Part shown: piece by piece, positions 33,067 through 41,942 of the stretch | Layout: each line of letters starts with the position of its first letter | How positions within the stretch are numbered: the first letter of the stretch is position 1 | From: G963663735 sp963663735 | GTDB taxonomy: Bacteria; Acidobacteriota; UBA6911; RPQK01; JAPXNP01 | Assembly (NCBI GenBank): GCA_963663735.2 | Contig: CAXXHN010000001.1 | Location: 806,001 to 870,000, forward strand | Direction: 5' to 3' | DNA: 64,000 nucleotides | Made by a program: the position numbers and the translations under genes | The notes under the pieces: model-generated | The model's input: only the letters and a program-made list of their open reading frames with translations | Told to the model about the DNA's origin: nothing | Databases searched by the model: none

Positions 33067-35253
33067 ATGAGGATTCTTGACATGGCCTCCCTCAAAAATG
33101 ACACCCAAGATGTTTCGCCATTTACTTTGACAATAAGAATTCCCCGGATTACTCCCCAAAAAATCTTTCACTCAACCTGGACTATGCCTGTTCTCATTAT
33201 GATGGTTGTATTCATCTTCAACCTGCCCTATCTGTTTACTGACTTGCTATGGCATGATGACGGATTCTGCTATTACATGGCCAGCGAAGGAAACCTCCCT
33301 TATGGTGTGGCCTGGAGAAGTCAGATCTGTACCTTGGCCCCCTATCTTGACGGTTTTTATTCCTATGGGATGATTTACCTGGGCCTCCCCCTAATGCGGG
33401 GAATATTTGTCCTGGTAATGGCTTTGTCCTCACTTTTTCTTTATTTCCTTTACCGGGATTCCTTGGGTCTTGATTCCAGGGTGGCATTTCTTGCGGCGGT
33501 TCTCCCTAATATCCTTCCCAGCCTGAGAGGTATTCCAGTGGGACTTAATACTTCCTACGCCATGTGGGGCCTTTTTCCCATTGTGATTTGCCTGCTTCTG
33601 CTGACCCAGGCATTTAAGAAACAAGGCTTCTATTCTTGGGCATTAACGGGAGCTGCATTTCTTTTTTATTACCTGGGACTAAACCTGCCCGGGCAGCCTT
33701 CATCAAATTTCCTGATTCCCTGTGTGCTATTTTTTCTGGCGATGTTTTTCCCGTCTCAGAAGATGAAGTCATTCTTGTTACTGCTTCCTTTTCTGGGTTT
33801 GGGAATTTGGCAGCTTTATAAACAGTTCCTACATTCCCATAAAGACCCCACTGTCATCCCCTTCGGAGAAATAGTATCCAGGGTCCGCCAGTTTTTTGAG
33901 ATGTCAGATTTTCTGGCTTTCAACAGCTCTTTTTCGATTTATCTTATCCTGGTCCTGATACTTTTAGGTGTCGCCGGTCTGTTATCAGCAAAACCGGACC
34001 TCTTTAATAAGCCCGATCATTTCAATTACAATCCTGGACTCTATCGTATTTTACTCCTGGGATGGCCTCTCTGCTGGATAGGATCCAACAGCCTGGCTTA
34101 TGTTGCGGCTTCACCAACTTTCCGCCCTTATGATTATGCCTATAACTTCAATTTTGGGGCCGTTTTGCTGCAGGCTGTTGGCATTATTTACCTGGCGACG
34201 GTTTTGTTCGCCCTGTTCAGAGTCCATAAAAGCAAAAATTTAACAATCGGGATATTTGCTATTCTGATTATTCTCACGACCGGTATCCAGAGAGTTTATT
34301 ATCGGTACAGTGATTGGGGGTGGAAAACTCGCACTGAGCAGATATCAAAGCTAATCCGGGGAACACTGTCCAAAATCAATATACCTCAGCAGGCTCAGAT
34401 CATTATTCTTGGACCTGGTTCCGCACATCCCGGTACTTATGTTGTCAATTCAGGCGATCTTCGCTACCTGCTGAGCCGGACCGATATCAGTGGACTCATT
34501 GGCTCAGATATATATCCAAACGATGTTTTTGCGGAGGTGAAGGGCTGGACATCTGATCAAATGCGCAACCTTGATGCGGGAAAACCAATTATCGCATTCC
34601 GCAACAATAAGGGCACTCTTGAACGTGTCAATCTCCTCCTGCAGGTTGTTTCAACAGGGAACAAAGTACTTCCCCGACTGAATTGGACTCTTTTCAATCT
34701 AAAAAATGGAACTGAAAAGCCCAAAGAACTGGCCCATGGGGCAGGAATCTCATCCTATATTGAATATTTACGCAATGATCTACCTCCTGAGCTTCGCCAT
34801 TCTGACATAGCTTTTGCCCCTGGAGACAATCCTGATACTTTCATTGATGAGATTTTGGCGAACCAGGTCATTGATAAAAACGACATCCTCAAAACAGAGA
34901 TTTCGTTCGAAAATCAAATTACAATCCAAAATATATTCATTAACAAAGAAGAGGAAAATCCCTATTTGCAGATCGTTCTCAGGATTGATGAGTTGCCGAA
35001 AGGAGTATTTAGATTAGGGTACACAATGGATGGGGAAAATCACTATGTCGCACTTTGGGATTTTGTTATGGCCGGCGACAGAATGTTGGTTAATACTCCG
35101 CCAATCAGCAGAACCAGGCTTGAAAAAGGAGTCTCTATTGGTTTGATAAATTCTACAGGTTGGCCCAATAAACCGCTATCCATAAGTAATCCCACTGGAA
35201 TAGGAGACAATTCCGCTATTGTTAAATGGCCTTCTTCTGAGAAGGTTGAGTAA
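33067..35253 (+). CDS. Multi-pass membrane protein, probable GT-C-type glycosyltransferase
   Basis: A 728-residue protein. About 11 membrane segments lie between residues 40 and 420, followed by a soluble C-terminal region of about 300 residues without a family I recognise. The first extracytoplasmic loop after helix 1 carries LLWHDDGFCYY. An Asp-Asp or Asp-Glu motif at this place is the catalytic mark of GT-C enzymes, which use polyprenyl-phosphate sugars outside the membrane. Two GtrB-type donors are in the window to supply such a substrate (31658-32587 and 20138-21133). It is the only + strand gene in the region, stands alone, and is more A/T-rich than genes on either side, which may indicate separate acquisition. 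The GT-C reading is inference from topology and the DD motif. Confidence 0.55.
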   Translation: MRILDMASLKNDTQDVSPFTLTIRIPRITPQKIFHSTWTMPVLIMMVVFIFNLPYLFTDLLWHDDGFCYYMASEGNLPYGVAWRSQICTLAPYLDGFYSYGMIYLGLPLMRGIFVLVMALSSLFLYFLYRDSLGLDSRVAFLAAVLPNILPSLRGIPVGLNTSYAMWGLFPIVICLLLLTQAFKKQGFYSWALTGAAFLFYYLGLNLPGQPSSNFLIPCVLFFLAMFFPSQKMKSFLLLLPFLGLGIWQLYKQFLHSHKDPTVIPFGEIVSRVRQFFEMSDFLAFNSSFSIYLILVLILLGVAGLLSAKPDLFNKPDHFNYNPGLYRILLLGWPLCWIGSNSLAYVAASPTFRPYDYAYNFNFGAVLLQAVGIIYLATVLFALFRVHKSKNLTIGIFAILIILTTGIQRVYYRYSDWGWKTRTEQISKLIRGTLSKINIPQQAQIIILGPGSAHPGTYVVNSGDLRYLLSRTDISGLIGSDIYPNDVFAEVKGWTSDQMRNLDAGKPIIAFRNNKGTLERVNLLLQVVSTGNKVLPRLNWTLFNLKNGTEKPKELAHGAGISSYIEYLRNDLPPELRHSDIAFAPGDNPDTFIDEILANQVIDKNDILKTEISFENQITIQNIFINKEEENPYLQIVLRIDELPKGVFRLGYTMDGENHYVALWDFVMAGDRMLVNTPPISRTRLEKGVSIGLINSTGWPNKPLSISNPTGIGDNSAIVKWPSSEKVE

Positions 35254-35348
35254 TGGCGGATTTACAGGAGACCTGCTGATAATTTTAAAAATCAGGGGCT
35301 TCAGTTTCCCTTGATCACAACACTCACAATTGCTTGAAAATTTATAAG

Positions 35349-36080
35349 TTAATCGATTTCCACTACAGACTTCTGCCAAAGAATATTCATGCTTGTCATC
35401 CTGCCAAATTCCCGGTATGACTTTTTAGCGAATTTAAAAATGTAATTCAAATACGCTTTTTCGCTCATACAGTAGAGATCGGGATCGTCCACGACTTCCC
35501 CGTACGGGATAAACGAATTCAGGGTATCCATTCGCTCAAACATACGGGGTCCTATCCCGTTTATCCAGGCCCCTCCATCAAATCGAATAACGATATCCAG
35601 CAGTTGCAGGCTGTAAGCATCCGGTTTGAGAACCCTGTTTATGTCATCAATTATATCGCCATGAATTTTCTGATCGTTGGGAGGCACATGCTCAAGAGCT
35701 GATATGGAGAAAACAAGGTCAAAATAATTATCAGGCAGTTCCTTGTTAAAATTTCCCATATAGTCGCGAATCAGCTTATATGGAGCATCTTTCAAACCTT
35801 TCGGCCCAAATCCCACGCCCTCCAGCTTGTCAATATTCCAGCAATCATATCTATTGTATAAATGTCTAAGAATCCGGGAATTGCCTCCCCCCACATCTAA
35901 GATGTGGCTGCCTGGGGGTACGAAATCCTTTATGAATCTTCAAATCAGTAAATCCTGATATTTTTTCTATCCGACTTCGTCCATATCCAATTCACTACCA
36001 AACAATTCAACATCCAACTCATTAAAAAAATTCCAGTGAGACCTCCTGGCATAAGTCAAATATTTTCTATTGACCAGCAA
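35349..36080 (-). pseudogene. SAM-dependent methyltransferase broken by two in-frame stop codons
   Basis: The open part (35894-35349) starts inside motif I (GGGNSRILRHLYNRYD) and continues with SALEHVPPND (motif IV) to a normal end. Reading upstream in the same frame gives RFIKDFVPPGSHILDVGGGNSR, i.e. the full motif I strand (shown here as landmarks PPGSHILDVGGG), then TGA (35942-35940), KKYQDLLI, then TAG (35969-35967), and before that a further 37 open codons including YARRSHWNFFNELD. The coding likeness continues across both stops with no frame change. The simplest reading is two recent point mutations (Trp to TGA, Gln to TAG) in a gene of about 243 codons beginning near a TTG at 36080. 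It is the last gene of the glycan operon, nine bases after the gene before it. Recoding is unlikely since TGA and TAG end other genes here. Confidence 0.7.
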
Positions 36081-36089
36081 CGTCTTATC

Positions 36090-37775
36090 TCAGGAAAATG
36101 GCTTAAATTTGGAGGTATTGATTAAGGGTACAGTGGAAGTTGAGGGCACAGTCCACCTTCCCATCAACTCTTCAATTTTTTCTTCTCTGTAAAAATGAGT
36201 CGTGACCTTATCTGAATAAAATCCTTCGATCTCTTTCCGTGGCAAAGCTCCCTCGAGAATGGAAAGAGTTTTTTTGTAGGTTTGTTTGTAAGACTTATTT
36301 TTAGCCTCATTGGCCCGGATCATTTTAAATCCAGAAATCCCGAGAAATCGAAGCATTGCTTCCTCGACATTTTCGTTAAGGCTTTCAAGGGTATAGAGAA
36401 GTATTTCCAGGTTATCCTTCCTAATTATTGAATATCCCTTTTCCCGGTCAAAAGGATAGTCAAAAACATTAATACCCAGTTCATCTCGGTACATTCGGTC
36501 AAAATGCTTCGAATACCATTTCCAGTAATTCCTAATAGCTAAAAAATCCTCAACAGAATCGATACGTTCCCCGCTTGTTATCTCATAAAAACTAGAAATC
36601 ATCCTCGCTACTGGGTCTCTGATACCGGCTATAAACTTCCATGTAAAATTCGTTCCCTGTTTGTCCCAGAAATGACGAAGTGAATGTACTGAAATGGCAT
36701 GTCTGAACCTATAGCGTTGCCCCTCCTCCAGGTATCTCTGGATTTCTGCCGTGGTATCGTAAAACATGTGAAGATGAAAAGAAGGAAAAGATGCTGTACC
36801 TGAGCCCATTTGCAGGATACTGCTGACAATCGAAATGCTCCCAGCCTTACCACCGCACAGAGTCCCGGTGATAGTATCCCCGGGCGCAATAAGATGCCCG
36901 TATTCAACAAAACCTGTATGGGGATCAGTATCGAATTCCGAGGAAGGAAGACAAACCAGAGTGCCCTTTTCCAATAATTTCCCAGCTTCATTATTCTTTA
37001 CAGCAGAATCTATCACCTGGTGCCTGAGTACTTGGCAGCCACAGGCCTGGCGGGTTCTGTATACTTCCTGGTCTCCTGGTGTTTTGTCATCAATAAACCG
37101 TTCCAAAAATAAAAAATTTTCAGGTTTCCAGAAGTCCAGCTGATTTTCATAATAAGCAGCTCCGGATTCTCTCTGCAAGGTGGCTTCTCCGAAAACTAGG
37201 TCTGCTTTTTTTATCTGCTCCGGGAAAAATCGTGCCGCATCCAGGAGGAATTCCAGGCCCCGTCCGCCACCTTCTCCGGGCCCATAACCCACTTTTTCTG
37301 CTACAGACCTGTGATAGAAATAACCTAGAGGATTCAGGCTGTAGGCATCCGGTTCCCAGTAAAAAAGCATTGATTTAAAGTCTATTTTCGGATTATTTAT
37401 CCTCCACGGATCGTCCTGGTCTCCATCTGCGGGAATCATGACATTCCCGACAACCATTTGAGTTTCCTTGTCCCAAGTACTGATTACGGCTGAAAAAACA
37501 CCTTCGCAAAAAACGCACCCCGGTTCCAGGTTAACTATAATATCTCCGGTAGCAATTGATAAAACTCCTGCCTGATTCTTTCCGTGCTTGTCGGGAGGAG
37601 GCACAGGCACCAGATGTCCATACTTCTCCAGCAGATCCGGGGGAAGGTGAACCCCATTAACGGGAACAATCAGATGCTCCTTGTCAGAGTAATCCTGGGC
37701 CATTACACTCTCTATACACCTGTCAACCTGACTGAGACCATTTGCGTCAACAGTGGTTACGACTGAAATCTTCAT
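36090..37775 (-). CDS. GT2 glycosyltransferase fused to a capsule sulfotransferase-like (NKWYS-type) domain
   Basis: A 561-residue two-domain protein. Residues 1-210 are a GT2 domain (SVVTTVDANGLSQVDRCIES, and VNLEPGCVFCEGVF at the metal-site position, where the usual DxD is not evident). Residues about 300-550 match the family of putative capsular polysaccharide synthesis proteins related to sulfotransferases: a P-loop-like GGKAGSISIVSSI (5'-phosphosulfate loop), FIAGIRDPVARMIS (3'-phosphate loop), and the block NYWKWYSKHFDRMYRDELGI (first half shown) that carries the WYS-type motif. It is a full-length paralogue of 40301-41938. It may add a sugar and a sulfate, or the GT2 half may be inactive. 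Second-last gene of the operon, 55 bases after the next upstream gene. Confidence 0.75.
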   Translation of the reverse strand: MKISVVTTVDANGLSQVDRCIESVMAQDYSDKEHLIVPVNGVHLPPDLLEKYGHLVPVPPPDKHGKNQAGVLSIATGDIIVNLEPGCVFCEGVFSAVISTWDKETQMVVGNVMIPADGDQDDPWRINNPKIDFKSMLFYWEPDAYSLNPLGYFYHRSVAEKVGYGPGEGGGRGLEFLLDAARFFPEQIKKADLVFGEATLQRESGAAYYENQLDFWKPENFLFLERFIDDKTPGDQEVYRTRQACGCQVLRHQVIDSAVKNNEAGKLLEKGTLVCLPSSEFDTDPHTGFVEYGHLIAPGDTITGTLCGGKAGSISIVSSILQMGSGTASFPSFHLHMFYDTTAEIQRYLEEGQRYRFRHAISVHSLRHFWDKQGTNFTWKFIAGIRDPVARMISSFYEITSGERIDSVEDFLAIRNYWKWYSKHFDRMYRDELGINVFDYPFDREKGYSIIRKDNLEILLYTLESLNENVEEAMLRFLGISGFKMIRANEAKNKSYKQTYKKTLSILEGALPRKEIEGFYSDKVTTHFYREEKIEELMGRWTVPSTSTVPLINTSKFKPFS

Positions 37776-37830
37776 GATCCATCTTTCACCACGGGATGAT
37801 TCCTCCGGGAAAACCCATCAATCACACTCC

Positions 37831-40251
37831 TCACTTCTGGCATGGAAAACTCCTTCGCCCTTCTGCTATCCCATGTTGAAAGTAATGTTTCAGTGGATTT
37901 ATTCCCTTCCCGCGGATATCCTGGTGCGCTTTCAGGTAATCATCAGTTGAAAACTCAGGACCAGGATTGCGGCCTTCTTTCCACCCATATTTAATGTAGT
38001 GAAACAGAGGATTCATACCTCTTTTTGCTACATCAGGGCATCTTGAAACATACCATTTTGTGTTGAACAATGGATTTGGATTCCGGCCTTCAGCAGTGCC
38101 ATGAAGGATATAGTGTTTTAGAGGGTTGACTCTGCCAGCAGCCACATCCGGATTCCGTTGCAGGTAATAACTGGGGAAAAACAGCCGGGAGTGCTGGATC
38201 ACAATCCAGCAGCGTATAAACCAGGGTAGCCTGATGAGACGTTTTAGCGCGGATTCTAAATAATTAATAGCTACAGTCCATTTATTCTCTACCGTTACTT
38301 CATTCCCTTGTTTCACTTCACTGGCTGGAACTACCTTATCAGCCGGAGTGTTGACTTTAAGGGCATTAAAATACTGCGGAGCCATCTCCATAAAAAATTT
38401 CCGGGCTGGATTAGGAATAGCTTCAGGCCTTAAAAATTTACGATCCAGAGTGAATGTCCTGGAGACAGCTTCCGCCAGTACCGAGATGTGATTAAGGCTG
38501 AAAGGATCCTGGGAAATTCTCAGCAAAGCCTGCTCCCGGTTTGCCTCGCTGACGATACTGTCCATCTCACCTTTGTAAAGATCCCACTGAGAAGAAAGCT
38601 GCCCTTCACGCTGCTGAAAACTGCCCTGGGGCCAAGGGAACAGGCAAATCTGGGCATGCTGGGCGAAACGCCTCCAAAGATCCCAGTCTCCGGCAAATTT
38701 CAGTTCTCGGCTGAGCCCGCCGACTTTATCCCAGAGACTTTTTCTCCAGAATGTGCCCTCCTGCTGGATCATCTGCCAATGGTCCCGGTCACAGAGCCCT
38801 TCAGAAACGATCTTCTGGGGGAAAATGGCAGGATAGCAGCCCAGCTTTGCTCCTGAGCTGTCATGCACATCGGTAGTTCCTCCGGACCATTGGGCATCCT
38901 TATGTTGGCTGAAAAGCTTAACAACATTGGCGATTGCGCCATTATGCAGGTAATCATCGGCATTGATCCAGGCCATGATTCCATCAGCCGGAATAGCCAT
39001 CAGGTCAAAACCCCTGATTATCGCGTCATATATACCTTCATCAGGTTTCGATATCCAGGAAAAGCATATCCTGCGACTTAAACTATGAACCTGGCCTGAA
39101 TCAAGCCTCTCTTTCCACTCCTTTAATTTTTCTACCGTGTCATCTTCGGAGCCGCCATCCTGAACATGATAGTGAAGGAAAAACTCTCCCTGCTGAAATA
39201 TGACACTCTGGATAGTCCGGTCTATTGTGTCTGCCGCATTAAAGCTGGGTGTGACAATAAAGACAGAAGGAATAAGAGTTTTCGGGATCGGCAGTTTCGT
39301 GCCGGATTCCAAGAGAATTCTCTCAACAAATCTTTTTCCTTCTTCCGAAAAACGGGCCAGCGCCAAGACAATTGTGTCGGTATCCTCCTTCACGTTCTCT
39401 GCCAGGATCAGCTTTTTTATTGTTTTTTCAATGGCAGAAACAACTTTCTTTTTTGAAAAAACCGATGAATCAAGCTTCTTCTCTACAATCTCCCGGGAGA
39501 TCCTTTCCCAGAAAGCATCCCTCAACAACCATTCAACAGTAGTGCGTTCTTTCTCTACCAGGTGCTGCACCCTGACATCAGGAGAGTAAACCAAGAAATA
39601 CCCTGCATCCTTCAGGATATTGTGTACATAAAGCTCTTCGTGGCAAAGCAGCAGGTCTTTATTGCGACCCAGGTTTTCAGGGAAACCCCCGGTCTTCCTG
39701 AGGGCATCAGTCCTGTATGCGACATTAGCAGCTACCAGCCATTCTTTTGTTCCGTCAACAATCTTCGAATCAGAACCCCAGTCAATAACGGAAAGGGACT
39801 GAAGCAATCGGCCCTTAATCCATGGTGGAGGTTCCTCTTCCCAGATCGGTTCCACCAGTCCTCCCACCACGCCGACACTGCAACTGCATTCTTTAAAAGT
39901 CCTTATAATTGAATCAGCCCAATCGGGATCAGCCAGGGCATCATCATCGATGAAAGCTAAATATGGGGTATCACACTTTTCCAGTGCCACATTTCTTGCG
40001 TAGGACAAACCTGATTTCTCAGTAATTATGTATTCCACAGACTCTCTGTTGCCCAGGGAATCCCTTATTTCATAAGACTCTTTTTGTTGCGAATTATCTA
40101 CTACCAAAATCTTGTATAACGATTTATCAAGAGACTGTTTCTCCAGGGAATCAAGGCACTTTCTTAGCCAGTTAAAGCGCTGGTATGTACACACAGCTAT
40201 TGTGAGCAGACAGTCAGGATCATGGTCTTCTTTGATGGGCGTCATTGTCAT
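37831..40251 (-). CDS. Double GT2 glycosyltransferase with three C-terminal NPLxHY repeats
   Basis: An 806-residue protein. GT2 domain 1 at about 10-290 (LTIAVCTYQRFNWLRKCLDS, ILVVDNSQQKES, AFIDDDALADPDW with the DDD metal site). GT2 domain 2 at about 333-560 (SVFIVTPSFNAADTIDRTI, VQDGGSEDDTVEKL, AWINADDYLHNGAI). From about 695 to the end are three tandem repeats of about 35 residues with the pattern YxxxxPDVxxxxxNPLxHYxxxGxxEGRxPxP (NPDVAAGRVNPLKHYILHG; CPDVAKRGMNPLFHYIKYG; HQDIRGKGINPLKHYFQHG). This repeat is known at the end of many bacterial glycosyltransferases, with unknown role; it may bind the glycan or a partner. Both active sites look intact. Confidence 0.85.
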   Translation of the reverse strand: MTMTPIKEDHDPDCLLTIAVCTYQRFNWLRKCLDSLEKQSLDKSLYKILVVDNSQQKESYEIRDSLGNRESVEYIITEKSGLSYARNVALEKCDTPYLAFIDDDALADPDWADSIIRTFKECSCSVGVVGGLVEPIWEEEPPPWIKGRLLQSLSVIDWGSDSKIVDGTKEWLVAANVAYRTDALRKTGGFPENLGRNKDLLLCHEELYVHNILKDAGYFLVYSPDVRVQHLVEKERTTVEWLLRDAFWERISREIVEKKLDSSVFSKKKVVSAIEKTIKKLILAENVKEDTDTIVLALARFSEEGKRFVERILLESGTKLPIPKTLIPSVFIVTPSFNAADTIDRTIQSVIFQQGEFFLHYHVQDGGSEDDTVEKLKEWKERLDSGQVHSLSRRICFSWISKPDEGIYDAIIRGFDLMAIPADGIMAWINADDYLHNGAIANVVKLFSQHKDAQWSGGTTDVHDSSGAKLGCYPAIFPQKIVSEGLCDRDHWQMIQQEGTFWRKSLWDKVGGLSRELKFAGDWDLWRRFAQHAQICLFPWPQGSFQQREGQLSSQWDLYKGEMDSIVSEANREQALLRISQDPFSLNHISVLAEAVSRTFTLDRKFLRPEAIPNPARKFFMEMAPQYFNALKVNTPADKVVPASEVKQGNEVTVENKWTVAINYLESALKRLIRLPWFIRCWIVIQHSRLFFPSYYLQRNPDVAAGRVNPLKHYILHGTAEGRNPNPLFNTKWYVSRCPDVAKRGMNPLFHYIKYGWKEGRNPGPEFSTDDYLKAHQDIRGKGINPLKHYFQHGIAEGRRSFPCQK

Positions 40252-40300
40252 TTAGTACAGTCCCTCTCTCCATTTGTAGAACAACATTTTTAATAGCCTG

Positions 40301-41938
40301 CTAATTTCCCCACTTCTTTCTGAACCCGGCAATCTCCATATCAGAATAAAAATGGGTCACAATCGGATTTGAATAAAATCGGTCCAGTTCTTCGCTGGTA
40401 AAGGAGTTCTCCAGGCAGGAAAGAGCCTTTCTGTAAGCTTTATTATAGGGTTTATCCTTGGCCTCATTGAATCTGCTCAAAATAAAATCAGGGATTCCCA
40501 GGAATCTGCCTACAGCCTCTGAACAAATGTTATCAAGCATTTCGAGCTTATAAATAAGTACCTCCACGTTACCCTTCTTTATTATTGAATATCCCCTGGT
40601 TATATCGAAAGGAATGCCGAAGATGTCTAGTCCAAGAATATCCCTGTAAACTTGGTTGAAGTAATCTGAGACATAGGACCATCTGATATCAACGTACCGA
40701 AAAAAATCATCTTTTGAAGAAATGCAGCTCAGAGGATAAATCATATACTGCAAAGACATCAGCTGCGATAATGGTTCCCTGACACCGGTAATAAATTTCC
40801 ATCTAAACTTATCACCTCTCTTTTTCAGGAAACAACCCAACGCATGTCCTGAAATTAACTGGTTAAGAAACTCTCTTGGCTCATTTTGCAGTTTATTTTT
40901 AAATTCCTCAGAGGCATCCGACACAATGTGCAGATGGTAGGATGGATATGGGAAAACATTTTCAGGCAGCAGGCGGAGGCTCTCAATAACAGACTGGCTT
41001 GCCACTTTGCCGGCACTTAGCATCACAACCACGCTGTCACCAACTGCTGCCGGATAAATATTTTCAGAAAACACAGTATGGGAGCTTATATCTATTTTCG
41101 CGGCAGGCAGTTGGAAAAGATCTCCCTTTTCAAAATACTCATCCGCATGTCCATTTTTGATTGCATTCTTGATGGTCCAGTTGGTACGAACCTGGTAGCC
41201 GCATGCCTGTCGGGCCCGGAATTCCGCCTGGTACCCAGGAGACCGTTTCTCCAGGAAACGGTCCAGAAAAGAAAAATTATCCGGCCTCCAGTAATCCAGA
41301 CGATGCTGCTCCTGTGCTGTTTTAGTATTCAGGCCGTTAATAAACTCACCAAAGACCCGGTCAAGCTTCCTGATCCCTCCCGGAAAACGGTCCGCCACTT
41401 CCAGCAGGAATTCCAGGTCCTGCTTGTCATCGTTATCCGAATTCAGGTGTATTTCTTCCTGAACCTCCTTTCGATAGAAATATCCAACCGGATTGACACA
41501 GAACGCGTTTTTTTCCCAATGCCTGAGCATCCGATCAAAATCAGTGGCAGGGTCATTCTCCCACCAGCAGTCATACTCTTCCGAATATACCCTGATCTTG
41601 CCCATGACCATTTTTATTTCTGGATCATCAAATGCTTCAGCGGCGGCGGAAAAAGCTCCCTCCAGGTAGTAGTCATCGGCGTTCAGATACCCAATTATCT
41701 CTCCTCCAGCCATGGTGAAACCCTTGTTCATGGCATCAACCTGGCCTTCGTCAAGCTCTGATATCCATCGTAGATGAGGATACCTCTCCAGGATTTCCAA
41801 GGTCCCGTCTGTAGAGCCGCCATCCACGATTATGTGTTCAAAATTCTTATAATCCTGGACAAGAACACTCTGTATGGCACGCTCCAGGGTATCCCCACTG
41901 TTGAATGAAGGAGTTATTATGGAGAATCTTAATGGCAT
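40301..41938 (-). CDS. GT2 glycosyltransferase fused to a capsule sulfotransferase-like domain (paralogue)
   Basis: A 545-residue protein with the same layout as 36090-37775. The GT2 half (1-210) is complete: SIITPSFNSGDTLERAIQSV, IIVDGGSTDGTLEI, GYLNADDYYLEGAF (DD metal site). The C-terminal half (about 300-540) has LSAGKVASQSVIESLRL (5'-phosphosulfate loop), FITGVREPLSQLMSLQYMI (3'-phosphate loop), RWSYVSDYFNQVYRDILGLD in the WYS-motif position, and ITRGYSIIKKGNVEVLIYKL. Four bases separate it from the FkbM fusion gene upstream. Compared with its paralogue, this copy keeps the GT2 metal site, so it is the better candidate for an active bifunctional enzyme. Confidence 0.78.
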   Translation of the reverse strand: MPLRFSIITPSFNSGDTLERAIQSVLVQDYKNFEHIIVDGGSTDGTLEILERYPHLRWISELDEGQVDAMNKGFTMAGGEIIGYLNADDYYLEGAFSAAAEAFDDPEIKMVMGKIRVYSEEYDCWWENDPATDFDRMLRHWEKNAFCVNPVGYFYRKEVQEEIHLNSDNDDKQDLEFLLEVADRFPGGIRKLDRVFGEFINGLNTKTAQEQHRLDYWRPDNFSFLDRFLEKRSPGYQAEFRARQACGYQVRTNWTIKNAIKNGHADEYFEKGDLFQLPAAKIDISSHTVFSENIYPAAVGDSVVVMLSAGKVASQSVIESLRLLPENVFPYPSYHLHIVSDASEEFKNKLQNEPREFLNQLISGHALGCFLKKRGDKFRWKFITGVREPLSQLMSLQYMIYPLSCISSKDDFFRYVDIRWSYVSDYFNQVYRDILGLDIFGIPFDITRGYSIIKKGNVEVLIYKLEMLDNICSEAVGRFLGIPDFILSRFNEAKDKPYNKAYRKALSCLENSFTSEELDRFYSNPIVTHFYSDMEIAGFRKKWGN

Positions 41939-41942
41939 TCTG

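Noticed and set aside
35349..36080. Recoding of TGA/TAG as amino acids in this organism
   Set aside because: TGA and TAG end other intact genes in the window, and only this gene shows in-frame stops, so inactivation is simpler.
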